Program-made: the position numbers and the translations under genes
The notes under the pieces: generated by a model
Databases searched by the model: none
The model's input: the letters and a program-made list of their open reading frames with translations, nothing else
What the model was told of the DNA's origin: nothing
Source: Paenibacillus stellifer
GTDB taxonomy: Bacteria > Bacillota > Bacilli > Paenibacillales > Paenibacillaceae
Assembly: GCF_000758685.1 (NCBI RefSeq)
Contig: NZ_CP009286.1
Coordinates: forward strand, 2,882,501-2,946,500
DNA length: 64,000 nt
Direction: 5' to 3'
Part shown: positions 50,175 through 58,454 of the stretch, one piece after another
Numbering within the stretch: position 1 is the first letter of the stretch
Layout: each line of letters starts with the position of its first letter

Positions 50175-51464
50175 TTGGTAATTCTCGCAATACTGATTTT
50201 TGTGATTACATTAGGATTTGTGATCTGGCAACCGCGAAAGCTGTCCATCGGCTGGTCGGCCAGCGGCGGTGCTGTCTTGGCTCTTGTTTCGGGAGTAGTC
50301 AGCTTCGGCGATGTGGTGGACGTCACCAGGATTGTCTGGAACGCTACCTTTGCCTTTGTGGCGATCATCCTGATTTCACTCATCCTCGACCGGATCGGAT
50401 TTTTTGAATGGGCCGCTCTGCATATGGCATACGCAGCAAGAGGCAACGGCGTTCGCATGTTCATATACGTCACGCTGCTGGGGGCGCTGGTATCCGCGTT
50501 CTTCGGCAATGATGGAGCTGCGCTGATCCTGACTCCCATCGTGCTGGCCATGGTCCGGGCCCTGCGCTTTGAAGAGTACAAGGTTGTTGCTTTTGTAATG
50601 GCGAGCGGCTTTATCGCGGATACCACGTCGCTTCCGCTGGTTGTCAGCAACCTGGTCAACATTGTCTCGGCTGACTTCTTCGGAATTACGTTTCTGGAGT
50701 ACGCCGGTCACATGCTGCTGCCCAATCTGTTCTCCCTGGCGGCCAGCATACTGGTGCTGTATCTGTTCTATCGCAGAAGGATAGCGGGAAGCTTTGACAG
50801 CTCAATGCTGCGGGCTCCGGCTGACGCGATCAAGGACCCGGCCATGTTCAAATTATCATGGTTCGTGCTGCTGCTTCTGCTTGTCGGATATTTCGTCAGC
50901 GAATTTCTGGACATTCCTGTATCTGCGGTGACGGGGCTGACCGCACTGTTCTTTCTGTTCATGGCGAGAAAAAGTCCGGCTGTGCACACAAAAGAGGTTA
51001 TCAAGGGCGCGCCTTGGAACATCGTCTTTTTCTCGATCGGCATGTATGTCGTCGTGTATGGTCTGCGGAATGCCGGGCTCACCGATGTGCTGGCCGGCAT
51101 CATTCAGAAGGCTGCTGATCAAGGACTGTTCGCTGCGACGATGGGCATGGGCTTCTTGGCAGCCTTGATTTCATCGCTGATGAACAATATGCCGACCGTG
51201 ATGATTAACGCGCTTGCAATTCATGCCACACATACCGGAAATGCGGTGAGAGAAGCTCTGACGTACGCGAACGTCATCGGCTCCGATCTGGGGCCGAAAA
51301 TTACGCCGATTGGCTCGCTGGCAACGCTTCTCTGGCTTCATGTCCTATCATCGAAGGGCGTGAAAATAAAGTGGGGGACGTATTTCAAGACAGGGATTCT
51401 TCTTACCGTCCCAACGCTGTTCATCACCTTGCTGGGATTGTATTTGCGGCTGATCTTATTTTAA
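50175..51464 (+). CDS. arsB: Arsenite efflux transporter ArsB
   Basis: 429 residues with about twelve membrane segments of the ArsB/NhaD family ([51 protein letters not shown]). It extrudes arsenite. It starts at a TTG (50175) behind GGAGG at seven bases, 39 bases after arsR. No ArsA ATPase is present, so it works as a secondary carrier. Confidence 0.92.
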   Translation: MVILAILIFVITLGFVIWQPRKLSIGWSASGGAVLALVSGVVSFGDVVDVTRIVWNATFAFVAIILISLILDRIGFFEWAALHMAYAARGNGVRMFIYVTLLGALVSAFFGNDGAALILTPIVLAMVRALRFEEYKVVAFVMASGFIADTTSLPLVVSNLVNIVSADFFGITFLEYAGHMLLPNLFSLAASILVLYLFYRRRIAGSFDSSMLRAPADAIKDPAMFKLSWFVLLLLLVGYFVSEFLDIPVSAVTGLTALFFLFMARKSPAVHTKEVIKGAPWNIVFFSIGMYVVVYGLRNAGLTDVLAGIIQKAADQGLFAATMGMGFLAALISSLMNNMPTVMINALAIHATHTGNAVREALTYANVIGSDLGPKITPIGSLATLLWLHVLSSKGVKIKWGTYFKTGILLTVPTLFITLLGLYLRLILF

Positions 51465-51487
51465 ATGCTAAAGGAGTTATGAAAGAT

Positions 51488-51907
51488 ATGGAGAAGAAAT
51501 CCATTTATTTTTTATGCACAGGCAATTCCTGCAGAAGCCAAATGGCGGAAGGATGGGCCAAGAAATATCTGAATGACGGCTGGAACGTGTACAGCGCCGG
51601 GATCGAAGCGCATGGGCTGAATCCGAAGGCGGTGAAGGCGATGAGCGAGGTGGGAATCGATATTTCAACGCAGACCTCCGATATCATCGACCCGGAGATT
51701 TTGAACAATGCTGATATGGTCGTTACGCTGTGCGGTGACGCGGCCGACAAATGCCCGGTTACACCGCCGAGTGTCACTCGTGTACATTGGGGATTTGACG
51801 ATCCGGCCAAAGCGCAGGGCAGCGAAGAGGAGAAGTGGGAAGTCTTCCGCCGCGTTCGCGATCAGGTGGGGGAGCGCATCAGACGCTTTGCCGAAACCGG
51901 GGAGTGA
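51488..51907 (+). CDS. arsC: Arsenate reductase, thioredoxin-coupled
   Basis: 139 residues, exactly the size of Bacillus/Staphylococcus ArsC. The three redox cysteines are at 10, 82 and 89 ([21 protein letters not shown]). It reduces arsenate to arsenite for export by ArsB, using thioredoxin. ATGs at 51479 and 51488 are both possible; the family start and spacing favour 51488. Confidence 0.93.
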   Translation: MEKKSIYFLCTGNSCRSQMAEGWAKKYLNDGWNVYSAGIEAHGLNPKAVKAMSEVGIDISTQTSDIIDPEILNNADMVVTLCGDAADKCPVTPPSVTRVHWGFDDPAKAQGSEEEKWEVFRRVRDQVGERIRRFAETGE

Positions 51908-51941
51908 TTCTGAAGAAGAACCCCGTTCCATATCGAAGTGT

Positions 51942-51976
51942 ACAAGTCCTTGGCATCTCAGCCAGGGGCTTGTTTT
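51942..51976 (+). terminator. Terminator of the ars operon
   Basis: ACAAGTCCTTGGC (51942-51954) and GCCAGGGGCTTGT (51961-51973) form thirteen pairs with G-U wobbles around a six-base loop, followed by TTTT. Confidence 0.85.
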
Positions 51977-52156
51977 GTGCTGGGCGGCAGGAAAGAAAAT
52001 GAGGATTACGAATCGTAAGTTATGAGAGCAAAATCGGGGTCTGGACGAACGATATTTTTCTCAGAGAACAAATAAATTACATATAGTCGGAGATAGGCTT
52101 ATCCTCTTTACGAATAGTCAGATTATGTTAGGATGAATGGCAAAAGGAGGAGCATC

Positions 52157-52609
52157 ATGGATGAACTGGATTTGAAGATAATCGAACTGCTGGAGCAGGA
52201 CGGGCGAATTTCACATGAGGAGATCAGCAAGCAGCTCCATATGTCCAGGCCGGCGGTTCATCAGCGTGTCGCCAAGCTTGAGAAGATGGGGGTCATTCAT
52301 GGCTATCGGGCTGTTATCGACTGGAGCAAGCTAGAGCAGAAGATCAAGGTACTGATTTTCGTTAAGGTCAAATGCAAAAATTTCAATGAAATCGCACAGC
52401 AAATCAGCAGTTTGCAAATCGAAGGAACCACCATCATCGAAAGCCATCGACTGGCCGGTGAGTGGTGCTTGTTGCTCAAAGTAAGGGTGGTCGCCCCTGA
52501 TGATTTGACCCGGCTGCTTGACTGCATGGTTCAAATCCCGGAGGTGAAGGAGACGTCTACGACCTTTATTTTATCGACAATATTTGAGAACGGCCAAAAT
52601 TGGCTATGA
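52157..52609 (+). CDS. Lrp/AsnC family transcriptional regulator
   Basis: 150 residues. N-terminal helix-turn-helix (DELDLKIIELLEQDGRISHEEISKQLHMSRPAVHQRV) and C-terminal RAM domain (VLIFVKVKCKNFNEIAQQI, ESHRLAGEWCLLLKVRV). The ATG at 52157 has AAAAGGAGGAGC ahead. It lies 19 bases before an EamA transporter gene, so an amino acid-responsive control of that exporter is likely. Confidence 0.9.
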   Translation: MDELDLKIIELLEQDGRISHEEISKQLHMSRPAVHQRVAKLEKMGVIHGYRAVIDWSKLEQKIKVLIFVKVKCKNFNEIAQQISSLQIEGTTIIESHRLAGEWCLLLKVRVVAPDDLTRLLDCMVQIPEVKETSTTFILSTIFENGQNWL

Positions 52610-52628
52610 GGAAAAGAGGCAAGGAACA

Positions 52629-53564
52629 ATGAATACCGTTCAGACGGATTTGGCAAAAGGCAAAAACGCAGCATCTTTTTTATCGGTTGCAGCGGCTCTT
52701 CTTATGGTCTATCTGTTCTGGGGAGGAACCTATCTCGGCATGAAGATCGCCATCGAGAGCATGCCTCCGTTCCTGATGGCGGGCGCCCGTTTCATGACGG
52801 CTGGGCTGATCCTGTACATCCTGTCCAGAGCGCAAGGAGCCCCGAGACCTGTGGCGTTAGAATGGCGCAATGCCGGAATAGTCGGAGGATTGCTGCTGCT
52901 CATGGGCAATGGGGGAGTCGCCTGGGCGGAGCAGCATGTCCCATCAGCCATCGCTTCACTGGTGGTGGCGACCGTACCGTTATGGATGATCCTTCTGGGC
53001 AAGCTTCGCGGGTCCAACAGACGTCAAAGTCCCTTCGTATATGTGGGGCTTCTGCTTGGACTGGCCGGGATTGCCGTGCTTGTCTTGCATTCCGGCGGGT
53101 CTGCTCAGACCAGGCTGAGTCCCCTCGGCCTAATCGTACTGATCTTTGCTTCGATTTCCTGGGCGGCAGGCTCCCTGTTCTCGAGGAGCGCCAAGCTTCC
53201 CGTATTTCCGTTAATGTCAACGGCTATCCAAATGGTGGCTGGCGGCGCCCTTCTGCTGATCCTGTCCTTTGTAATGGAAGACTGGTCCGGACTTCATATC
53301 TCAGAGATTTCCGTCCGTTCATGGGCTGCATTCGGTTACCTGGTCCTGTTTGGCTCGCTACTGGGGTACACGGCATACATATGGCTGCTTAATAACGCCG
53401 ATCCGGCGATTGCTTCAACCTATGCTTTTGTTAATCCGATTGTCGCAGTATTCCTTGGATTCTTCGCCGGGAACGAAGCGTTGACAACCAACGTCTGGAT
53501 CGCCACATTTCTAATCGTTGGAGCCGTCGTCTTCATCACAAACGGGAAGGAGAAGCAGAAGTAG
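52629..53564 (+). CDS. EamA/DMT family transporter
   Basis: 311 residues with ten hydrophobic segments in two EamA repeats (MVYLFWGGTYLGMKIAIESMP and the second-half YLVLFGSLLGYTAYIWLLNNADP with AFVNPIVAVFLG). Members such as YedA/RhaT-like carriers export amino acids or other metabolites. Probably co-transcribed with the Lrp regulator. Confidence 0.88.
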   Translation: MNTVQTDLAKGKNAASFLSVAAALLMVYLFWGGTYLGMKIAIESMPPFLMAGARFMTAGLILYILSRAQGAPRPVALEWRNAGIVGGLLLLMGNGGVAWAEQHVPSAIASLVVATVPLWMILLGKLRGSNRRQSPFVYVGLLLGLAGIAVLVLHSGGSAQTRLSPLGLIVLIFASISWAAGSLFSRSAKLPVFPLMSTAIQMVAGGALLLILSFVMEDWSGLHISEISVRSWAAFGYLVLFGSLLGYTAYIWLLNNADPAIASTYAFVNPIVAVFLGFFAGNEALTTNVWIATFLIVGAVVFITNGKEKQK

Positions 53565-53658
53565 GCCGGAACAGATGGAAGCTATAATATTTCTCTTGCC
53601 CATCCATAATCATGGACTTATACTTTAATGCTATAGGGTTCATGTGATTAAATGATTA

Positions 53659-53697
53659 AGAAGCAGGGACCGGCGCCAGCCAGGTTTCTGCTTTTTT
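53659..53697 (+). terminator. Terminator after the EamA gene
   Basis: AGAAGCAG (53659-53666) can pair with the CTGCTT at 53688-53693, with inner CC/GG pairs, followed by TTTTT. It lies 95 bases after the stop codon and just before the AEC carrier gene. Confidence 0.6.
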
Positions 53698-53722
53698 ACG
53701 AGGAAAGAAGGCAGAGGGGTTC

Positions 53723-54610
53723 ATGATAGTCACCCAAATGATCATTCTGTTCGGTCTCATCTTGGTTGGATTTATCGCACACAAAACCGGCATTATGGAT
53801 GCCGAGAGCAACAAGAAAATTTCCAAGCTGCTCGTTAACGTGACGATTCCGGCTCTTATCATCGCTTCGGCAACCGGACATGAGATGGAAGACAAGTCCA
53901 AGGTATTTCTGGTTCTGGCCGCTGCGGCGGCGATGTTCGTTGTTACTCCCTTGATCAGCATTTGCATCGTACGAAGGCTCAAGCTGGAAACTACATATGA
54001 ACTGATGCTGAATTACAGCAACCTGGGCTTCATGGGGATTCCGATAATATCGGGCATTTATGGCGGAGAATCTGTCTTCTTTGTCTCCTTGTTCATGATG
54101 GTCTTCAATGTCAGCCTCTTCTCGCATGGCGTATATTTGTTGCAAAAAGGGACCGGGGGCCGGCTCAATCTGAAGAACATGCTGAACCCCGGCATTGTGT
54201 CTTCCCTGATTGCAGTCGGCATTTTTCTGTTCGAGATCCGGATTCCGGACCCGCTGCTCCAGCTCTTCAATTCAGTCGGAAGCATCACCTCGCCGCTGGC
54301 CATGATCGTGATCGGTTCCACGATGGGTACAGTGCATTTTAAGGATGTCGTGCGCGATAAAATGATGTACTTCTATACCTTTCTGAAAATTGCGCTGTAT
54401 CCTCTCATCATCTGGTTTCTGTTTCATTTCTTTATCCATGATCCGATGATTCTCGGAATCGCGGTGGTGCTGTCCGGTCTTCCGACGGCCGGGAACGTAT
54501 CCATGGTCTGTTCGGAATATGACGGGAATCTGCATCTCGTAACAAAAGGGACGTTCATGACCACTCTGTGCTCGCTGTTTACGATCCCGATCTGGATGAT
54601 GATATTCTGA
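53723..54610 (+). CDS. AEC (auxin efflux carrier) family transporter
   Basis: 295 residues with ten predicted membrane segments and the family pattern (LILVGFIAHKTGIMD, LLVNVTIPALIIAS, NLGFMGIPIISGIYG, then SGLPTAGNVSMVCSEYDGN). Bacterial members carry organic acids such as malate or malonate. Single-gene transcript, start behind GCAGAGGGG. Confidence 0.87.
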   Translation: MIVTQMIILFGLILVGFIAHKTGIMDAESNKKISKLLVNVTIPALIIASATGHEMEDKSKVFLVLAAAAAMFVVTPLISICIVRRLKLETTYELMLNYSNLGFMGIPIISGIYGGESVFFVSLFMMVFNVSLFSHGVYLLQKGTGGRLNLKNMLNPGIVSSLIAVGIFLFEIRIPDPLLQLFNSVGSITSPLAMIVIGSTMGTVHFKDVVRDKMMYFYTFLKIALYPLIIWFLFHFFIHDPMILGIAVVLSGLPTAGNVSMVCSEYDGNLHLVTKGTFMTTLCSLFTIPIWMMIF

Positions 54611-54651
54611 TTGCCCGGCACTCAAGAATGCTCTCAGGTGATTCTCTTACC

Positions 54652-54718
54652 AACAAAACAAGGCTGCTCCGGCCGTCATGAATCTCATGACAATGGCCGG
54701 GAGCAGCCTTGTTTTGTT
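54652..54718. terminator. Very long bidirectional terminator
   Basis: A 23-base arm (54652-54674) pairs with 54695-54718 with a single extra base, and GTCATGA/TCATGAC continues the stem to a three-base loop. A and T runs at the base suit both strands. It separates two convergent genes. Confidence 0.92.
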
Positions 54719-54741
54719 GAAGCTAGAAGGGTTCTAATGAG

Positions 54742-55626
54742 CTAAATCGACTTAACGGTTTTCCACAAAATCTCCCGCCTGAGTCCAAGAGGGTACACAT
54801 GCCGTTCCAGAAAGGTCAGCATAGGTGCATTGTCGGCTTCCACGAAGAAGATCCCTTCCCGGTAGCTGCTGTCGCCTGCGGCCCGGCGAAGCATTTCGGC
54901 TAACAAGGCCACACCACGGCCAAGCCGCTGATGCTCCTCTCTGACGAACATCGTCTTGAAGAGCAGGGTATCCTGGCTGAATGCCTCAACAGTCAGCCAG
55001 CCGGCGAGCTGATCTTTCCGGCGGACGACGAGGCTGCGCTGGGCATCGATGCCGCTCTCCCCGGCAAGCGGGTTTAGAATGGACGGATACCAATTATCTT
55101 CACCGCTGCGCAGCAATTCCCGTTCTTCCGGCGTCAGCGTATGAAAGGGCTGAATGGAGAAGGAGCGCGGCAGGACGAGACTTCCCACCCACGGGAGCTT
55201 CTTCGCCAGAGAAAGCGGGCCGGTGGCGGCATGAATCCCCGCCTGCGGCTCGGCAAACCCGCAGACGAGCAGGAAGTCAGCCTGTTCCGACCTCAGGGAC
55301 AGATCTTCCAGATACTCGGCGCTTAAGAATGTAATCCCGATAGTCCGGAGTCTTCGTTCCAGCTCGGCGATCAGCTTGCTGCCGACTCCTTGCCGCCGTA
55401 GAGATGGCGCAACGGCGACGCCCAGGAGTCTCGCTGTCGGCGTTCCATAGCCTGAAAGAACAGCGGCTGCAAGACCGGCCGGAACTCCCAGATGATAGGC
55501 GCCAAGCGCCAGTACAGTAGAAGGGAGCTGCTCACCGCTTAACGATCGAAGCTCCGCCGGTATCCATTCCGCAAATTGCGATGGAATGGCTCCCTTGAAG
55601 ACGGTGAACCGGACTGCGTTACTCAT
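54742..55626 (-). CDS. GNAT family N-acetyltransferase, two-domain
   Basis: 294 residues. The first domain carries VAVAPSLRRQGVGSKLIAELERRL (acetyl-CoA loop); the second has a weaker counterpart (VREEHQRLGRGVALLAEML). The substrate is unknown. The ATG overlaps the stop of the S-layer protein gene by ATGA, so its translation is coupled to that of a secreted protein, an odd arrangement for a cytoplasmic acetyltransferase. Confidence 0.82.
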   Translation of the reverse strand: MSNAVRFTVFKGAIPSQFAEWIPAELRSLSGEQLPSTVLALGAYHLGVPAGLAAAVLSGYGTPTARLLGVAVAPSLRRQGVGSKLIAELERRLRTIGITFLSAEYLEDLSLRSEQADFLLVCGFAEPQAGIHAATGPLSLAKKLPWVGSLVLPRSFSIQPFHTLTPEERELLRSGEDNWYPSILNPLAGESGIDAQRSLVVRRKDQLAGWLTVEAFSQDTLLFKTMFVREEHQRLGRGVALLAEMLRRAAGDSSYREGIFFVEADNAPMLTFLERHVYPLGLRREILWKTVKSI

Positions 55627-58118
55627 GGCAGCGGATTTGGGTTCACCGGAATGAGCAACTGGTTGACGAGGGCCATATTGTTGGCACTATCATGCAACCC
55701 GGTAATCGACAGACGGAATCGACCGATGAGGGATGAATTTGCGTTCAGCCAAGTATTTTGCAGAATCAGAGTAATTTGATTACCGGAACTCAGCGGTGGA
55801 TTGTATATGAAATCTACACCCTGATTCAAGGTAATGACATCGTTGCTGAAGTCGCCGCTTGCCGAGTATTCCAGCACCAGGGTTGTAGGAGGATCACTTG
55901 GGTACGCAGTCAGCGGTTCATCAAAACCAAGGACGATGCTGCCGTCCTGATAGACTGAATTTGTAACAGACGGCGCAACCGAATCGAACAGTACCGGAAG
56001 AGACACTTGATCGACGATCTGGCTGTTGTCGGTCAGGGTAAAGTGTAAGGCATGTGCGGCATTCGTATCTATCGGCAGATTAAATAATAGACTGACGCCA
56101 TTCGGCGAAGAATTTGATGTTACTGTCACATCATTGTTCTCCGATGTCAATTCCAGCTTGCCTACACTAGTACCGTTGCTGCTGCGAACGTCGAAAATGT
56201 TTCCGGACAGATAGGAAAGAGTCTCGACTTCCTCACCACGCTTGATCTGCACAAGCTTGGCGATATTTCGTTTGTTGTATCCTTCGTAATAAGAGCCCAT
56301 CATATTAATCTGATCCGTAACTACGATTGGAAGACCTAATGCCGGATTGACTACAAAAGAGGAATCCGGGGCAATGGAAATGGACAACAGTTGGATTTGG
56401 GCAGCGTTGAACACAATAATAGCCTGATTCAATGAATAGGCTGCCGATACAATCGTGTCCGGTATGGCATCAGAATTCAACTGAACCGCGATTGCGGAGT
56501 TGATTGCCGCCTGGAAAGTCTCGATTGCCGCGCTTGGATATTGTCCGTTGCCGCTGCCGGCAACCGCCTCGTTAATCAGAACAGTCGCGTTATCAATCGC
56601 TGTATTGAGCTGATCGATTCCGGTATAGATAACTGTCGAATACAGAAGGGCCGGGGATAACTTACCCGATAAACTCCGGAGCGTATGATCCGGGCTCGAC
56701 GGCTGATAGGAGACGATTAACGAATCGCCAGCCATTAATTCAAAGGGCAGAAGGATTGTAATGCTGCTGCCGGACACAGCAATATCCCCGTCGCTGATCG
56801 TAATCGGGAAAGAGCTTTGACTATCCAGAACCGTAATAGTGAACTCTTGTGCAGAGGGCTTGTAATCGGGATTCAAGGACTCGCTGTAGGCGAGATTCAG
56901 CGTTTCACTGTCCTTGAAAGAGATCACAGGCGGTGCCAACTGCACAGTGGCTTGAGCCAATTCGATCGGAGCCGAAGGAAGAGAGAGGTTGCCTGCGGCA
57001 TCAACGGCTATCACTGTGTAAATGCCGGTCTGAAGTCCTGTTGTGGAAATTGACGTAGCCGTGTCCGGCTCGGCAACTGAAGCCTTTACTGCAAGCTCAT
57101 GGCTCACCAGATTCTCCAGCTCATCCACAGTAGTGATTGACGTTCCGAGCGGAATCAGATAGACAACCCCTGTCTCACTGCTCTTGACGGTAACCGCTTC
57201 CCCTTGATTGACCACAGGCTCAGACAGCACCGTCAACACCGGCGGAATCAGATCCGAAGGGTTGGCAGGCGTTGGAGTTGCTGTTTCTGACGGGCTCGGC
57301 GTAGCTGTTGGTGTCGGTGAAGGAGTAGCGGTTGGTGTTGGTGAAGGAGTTGCCGTTGATGTTGGCGTCGACTCTGTTACCGGCGTAGAAGTCTGCGCAG
57401 GAGTCGGGGTGGCAGTCGGCGACGGCGATGCGCTTGGTGAAGCCGAAGGACTAGCCGCCTGCGACGCGCTCGCTTGTCCGGCAGCCTGCTGCTGCTGCGT
57501 CGTAATAAAGCGGGACGCGACCAGCGCAACCTGTTCACGGGAAGCATTGCCTCTTGGGTTGAAGGTTCCATCAGCGTTGCCGCTGATCAGGCCAAACTTC
57601 AATGCTGCTGCAACCGCATCTCTTGCATAATTCGAGATAGAAGACGCATCCGAGAAGGTTAAATTACCGCCCGCGCCTGCAGACTCTTCAGTAAGACCCA
57701 GCGCGCGAATGAACAGAACCGCCATATCCTGGCGGGATAGCGTATTTCCATAACCGAAGTTCCCATCACCCATACCTTTGATTAATCCGGCCTTAACCGC
57801 CGCCTCGACATAGTTGAAGGCATATCCGCCCGAAGGGACATCCGAGAAGGTCGGCAAAGCGGGTGGTGAGCTGACATCCAGTTTCAGCGCTTTGGCCAAA
57901 ATAACGGCGAAATCCTGCCGGCTGATCTGACCTGTCGGGTTGAATTGCCCGGCTCCGGTACCATTTATGATTCCCTTGTTCGCAAGCTCCAGGATGGCAT
58001 CCCTGGCGAAAGAATTGTTGATGTCGCTGAACGTCGTATCGGCCGCAAAAGCCGTCTGCACAGAAGAAGCTAGCAGCGCTGCAGTAGTCATGACTCCAAA
58101 TAACCGTTTTTTGCTCAA
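55623..58118 (-). CDS. S-layer homology (SLH) domain surface protein
   Basis: 831 residues from a TTG at 58118, eight bases after AGGAGG. A signal peptide ends near AFAAD (residue 26). Three SLH domains follow (about 28-78, 89-141, 153-205; each with FSD and a GNFG or GTFNP turn), which anchor to pyruvylated wall polymer. Then a Pro/Thr/Ser/Ala linker with SPTPTATP repeats (about 206-290), and beta-rich modules: an Ig-like domain, a SwmB-like domain (about 400-500), a helical FIVAR-like stretch (about 515-590), and a second SwmB-like domain at the C-terminus. No catalytic module is evident; a structural or adhesive role is likely. Confidence 0.9.
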   Translation of the reverse strand: MSKKRLFGVMTTAALLASSVQTAFAADTTFSDINNSFARDAILELANKGIINGTGAGQFNPTGQISRQDFAVILAKALKLDVSSPPALPTFSDVPSGGYAFNYVEAAVKAGLIKGMGDGNFGYGNTLSRQDMAVLFIRALGLTEESAGAGGNLTFSDASSISNYARDAVAAALKFGLISGNADGTFNPRGNASREQVALVASRFITTQQQQAAGQASASQAASPSASPSASPSPTATPTPAQTSTPVTESTPTSTATPSPTPTATPSPTPTATPSPSETATPTPANPSDLIPPVLTVLSEPVVNQGEAVTVKSSETGVVYLIPLGTSITTVDELENLVSHELAVKASVAEPDTATSISTTGLQTGIYTVIAVDAAGNLSLPSAPIELAQATVQLAPPVISFKDSETLNLAYSESLNPDYKPSAQEFTITVLDSQSSFPITISDGDIAVSGSSITILLPFELMAGDSLIVSYQPSSPDHTLRSLSGKLSPALLYSTVIYTGIDQLNTAIDNATVLINEAVAGSGNGQYPSAAIETFQAAINSAIAVQLNSDAIPDTIVSAAYSLNQAIIVFNAAQIQLLSISIAPDSSFVVNPALGLPIVVTDQINMMGSYYEGYNKRNIAKLVQIKRGEEVETLSYLSGNIFDVRSSNGTSVGKLELTSENNDVTVTSNSSPNGVSLLFNLPIDTNAAHALHFTLTDNSQIVDQVSLPVLFDSVAPSVTNSVYQDGSIVLGFDEPLTAYPSDPPTTLVLEYSASGDFSNDVITLNQGVDFIYNPPLSSGNQITLILQNTWLNANSSLIGRFRLSITGLHDSANNMALVNQLLIPVNPNPLP
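57301..57360 (-). repeat. 24-bp tandem repeat encoding the Pro/Thr linker
   Basis: The unit beginning at 57301 recurs at 57325 with few changes and a degenerate third copy follows. It encodes the SPTPTATP repeats of the SLH protein and could vary in number between strains. Confidence 0.75.
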
Positions 58119-58184
58119 AAGTTATTCCTCCTAGGGATTATGTAGAAGCTTTCAGACATGAAGCGAATCATTCCACCAGCTTAC

Positions 58185-58208
58185 TTAATATATCGAATTT
58201 AATATATC
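58185..58208. repeat. TTAATATATC direct repeat upstream of the SLH gene
   Basis: TTAATATATC occurs at 58185 and 58199, 14 bases apart, in the AT-rich region that should hold the minus-strand promoter of the SLH gene. It may be a regulator site or mere AT-rich sequence. Confidence 0.35.
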
Positions 58209-58287
58209 AATTATTTATATTAAAATGATTCTTTTTTCCTAGAGCATGTGTGCAAGCATGACAATCAAGAGGTTCATTTTTCATTCA

Positions 58288-58316
58288 TTGACTAACCCTT
58301 TCTCCGACTCTATACT
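58288..58316 (+). promoter_or_regulatory. Sigma-A promoter upstream of the neopullulanase gene
   Basis: TTGACT (58288-58293), 17 bases, TATACT (58311-58316). The transcript would start near 58323 and meet a terminator at 58381 before the coding region. Confidence 0.75.
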
Positions 58317-58380
58317 ACAGATGAAAGTGTTTTTAAAACCTAAGGGCAATGTTTGCCACTATCGTTCATTAGCGAATGAT

Positions 58381-58424
58381 GAGCACAACCCCGTTCAACC
58401 TACAGGGGAGGTGCTCTTTTTTTT
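58381..58424 (+). terminator. Leader terminator (possible attenuator) before the neopullulanase gene
   Basis: GAGCAC-AA-CCCC (58381-58392) pairs with GGGG-AG-GTGCTC (58405-58416), with an AA/AG internal loop, followed by eight T. It lies 30 bases before the start codon. Small hairpins GGCAA/TTGCC and TCATT/AATGA precede it. Nothing codes upstream on this strand, so it either attenuates the gene or ends a short RNA. Confidence 0.8.
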
Positions 58425-58454
58425 ATACTTTTTAATAATTATCAGGAGGTAACT

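Noticed and set aside
57290-57450. Short regular repeats that might suggest a CRISPR array
   Set aside because: They are 24-bp in-frame repeats coding a Pro/Thr linker, without unique spacers.
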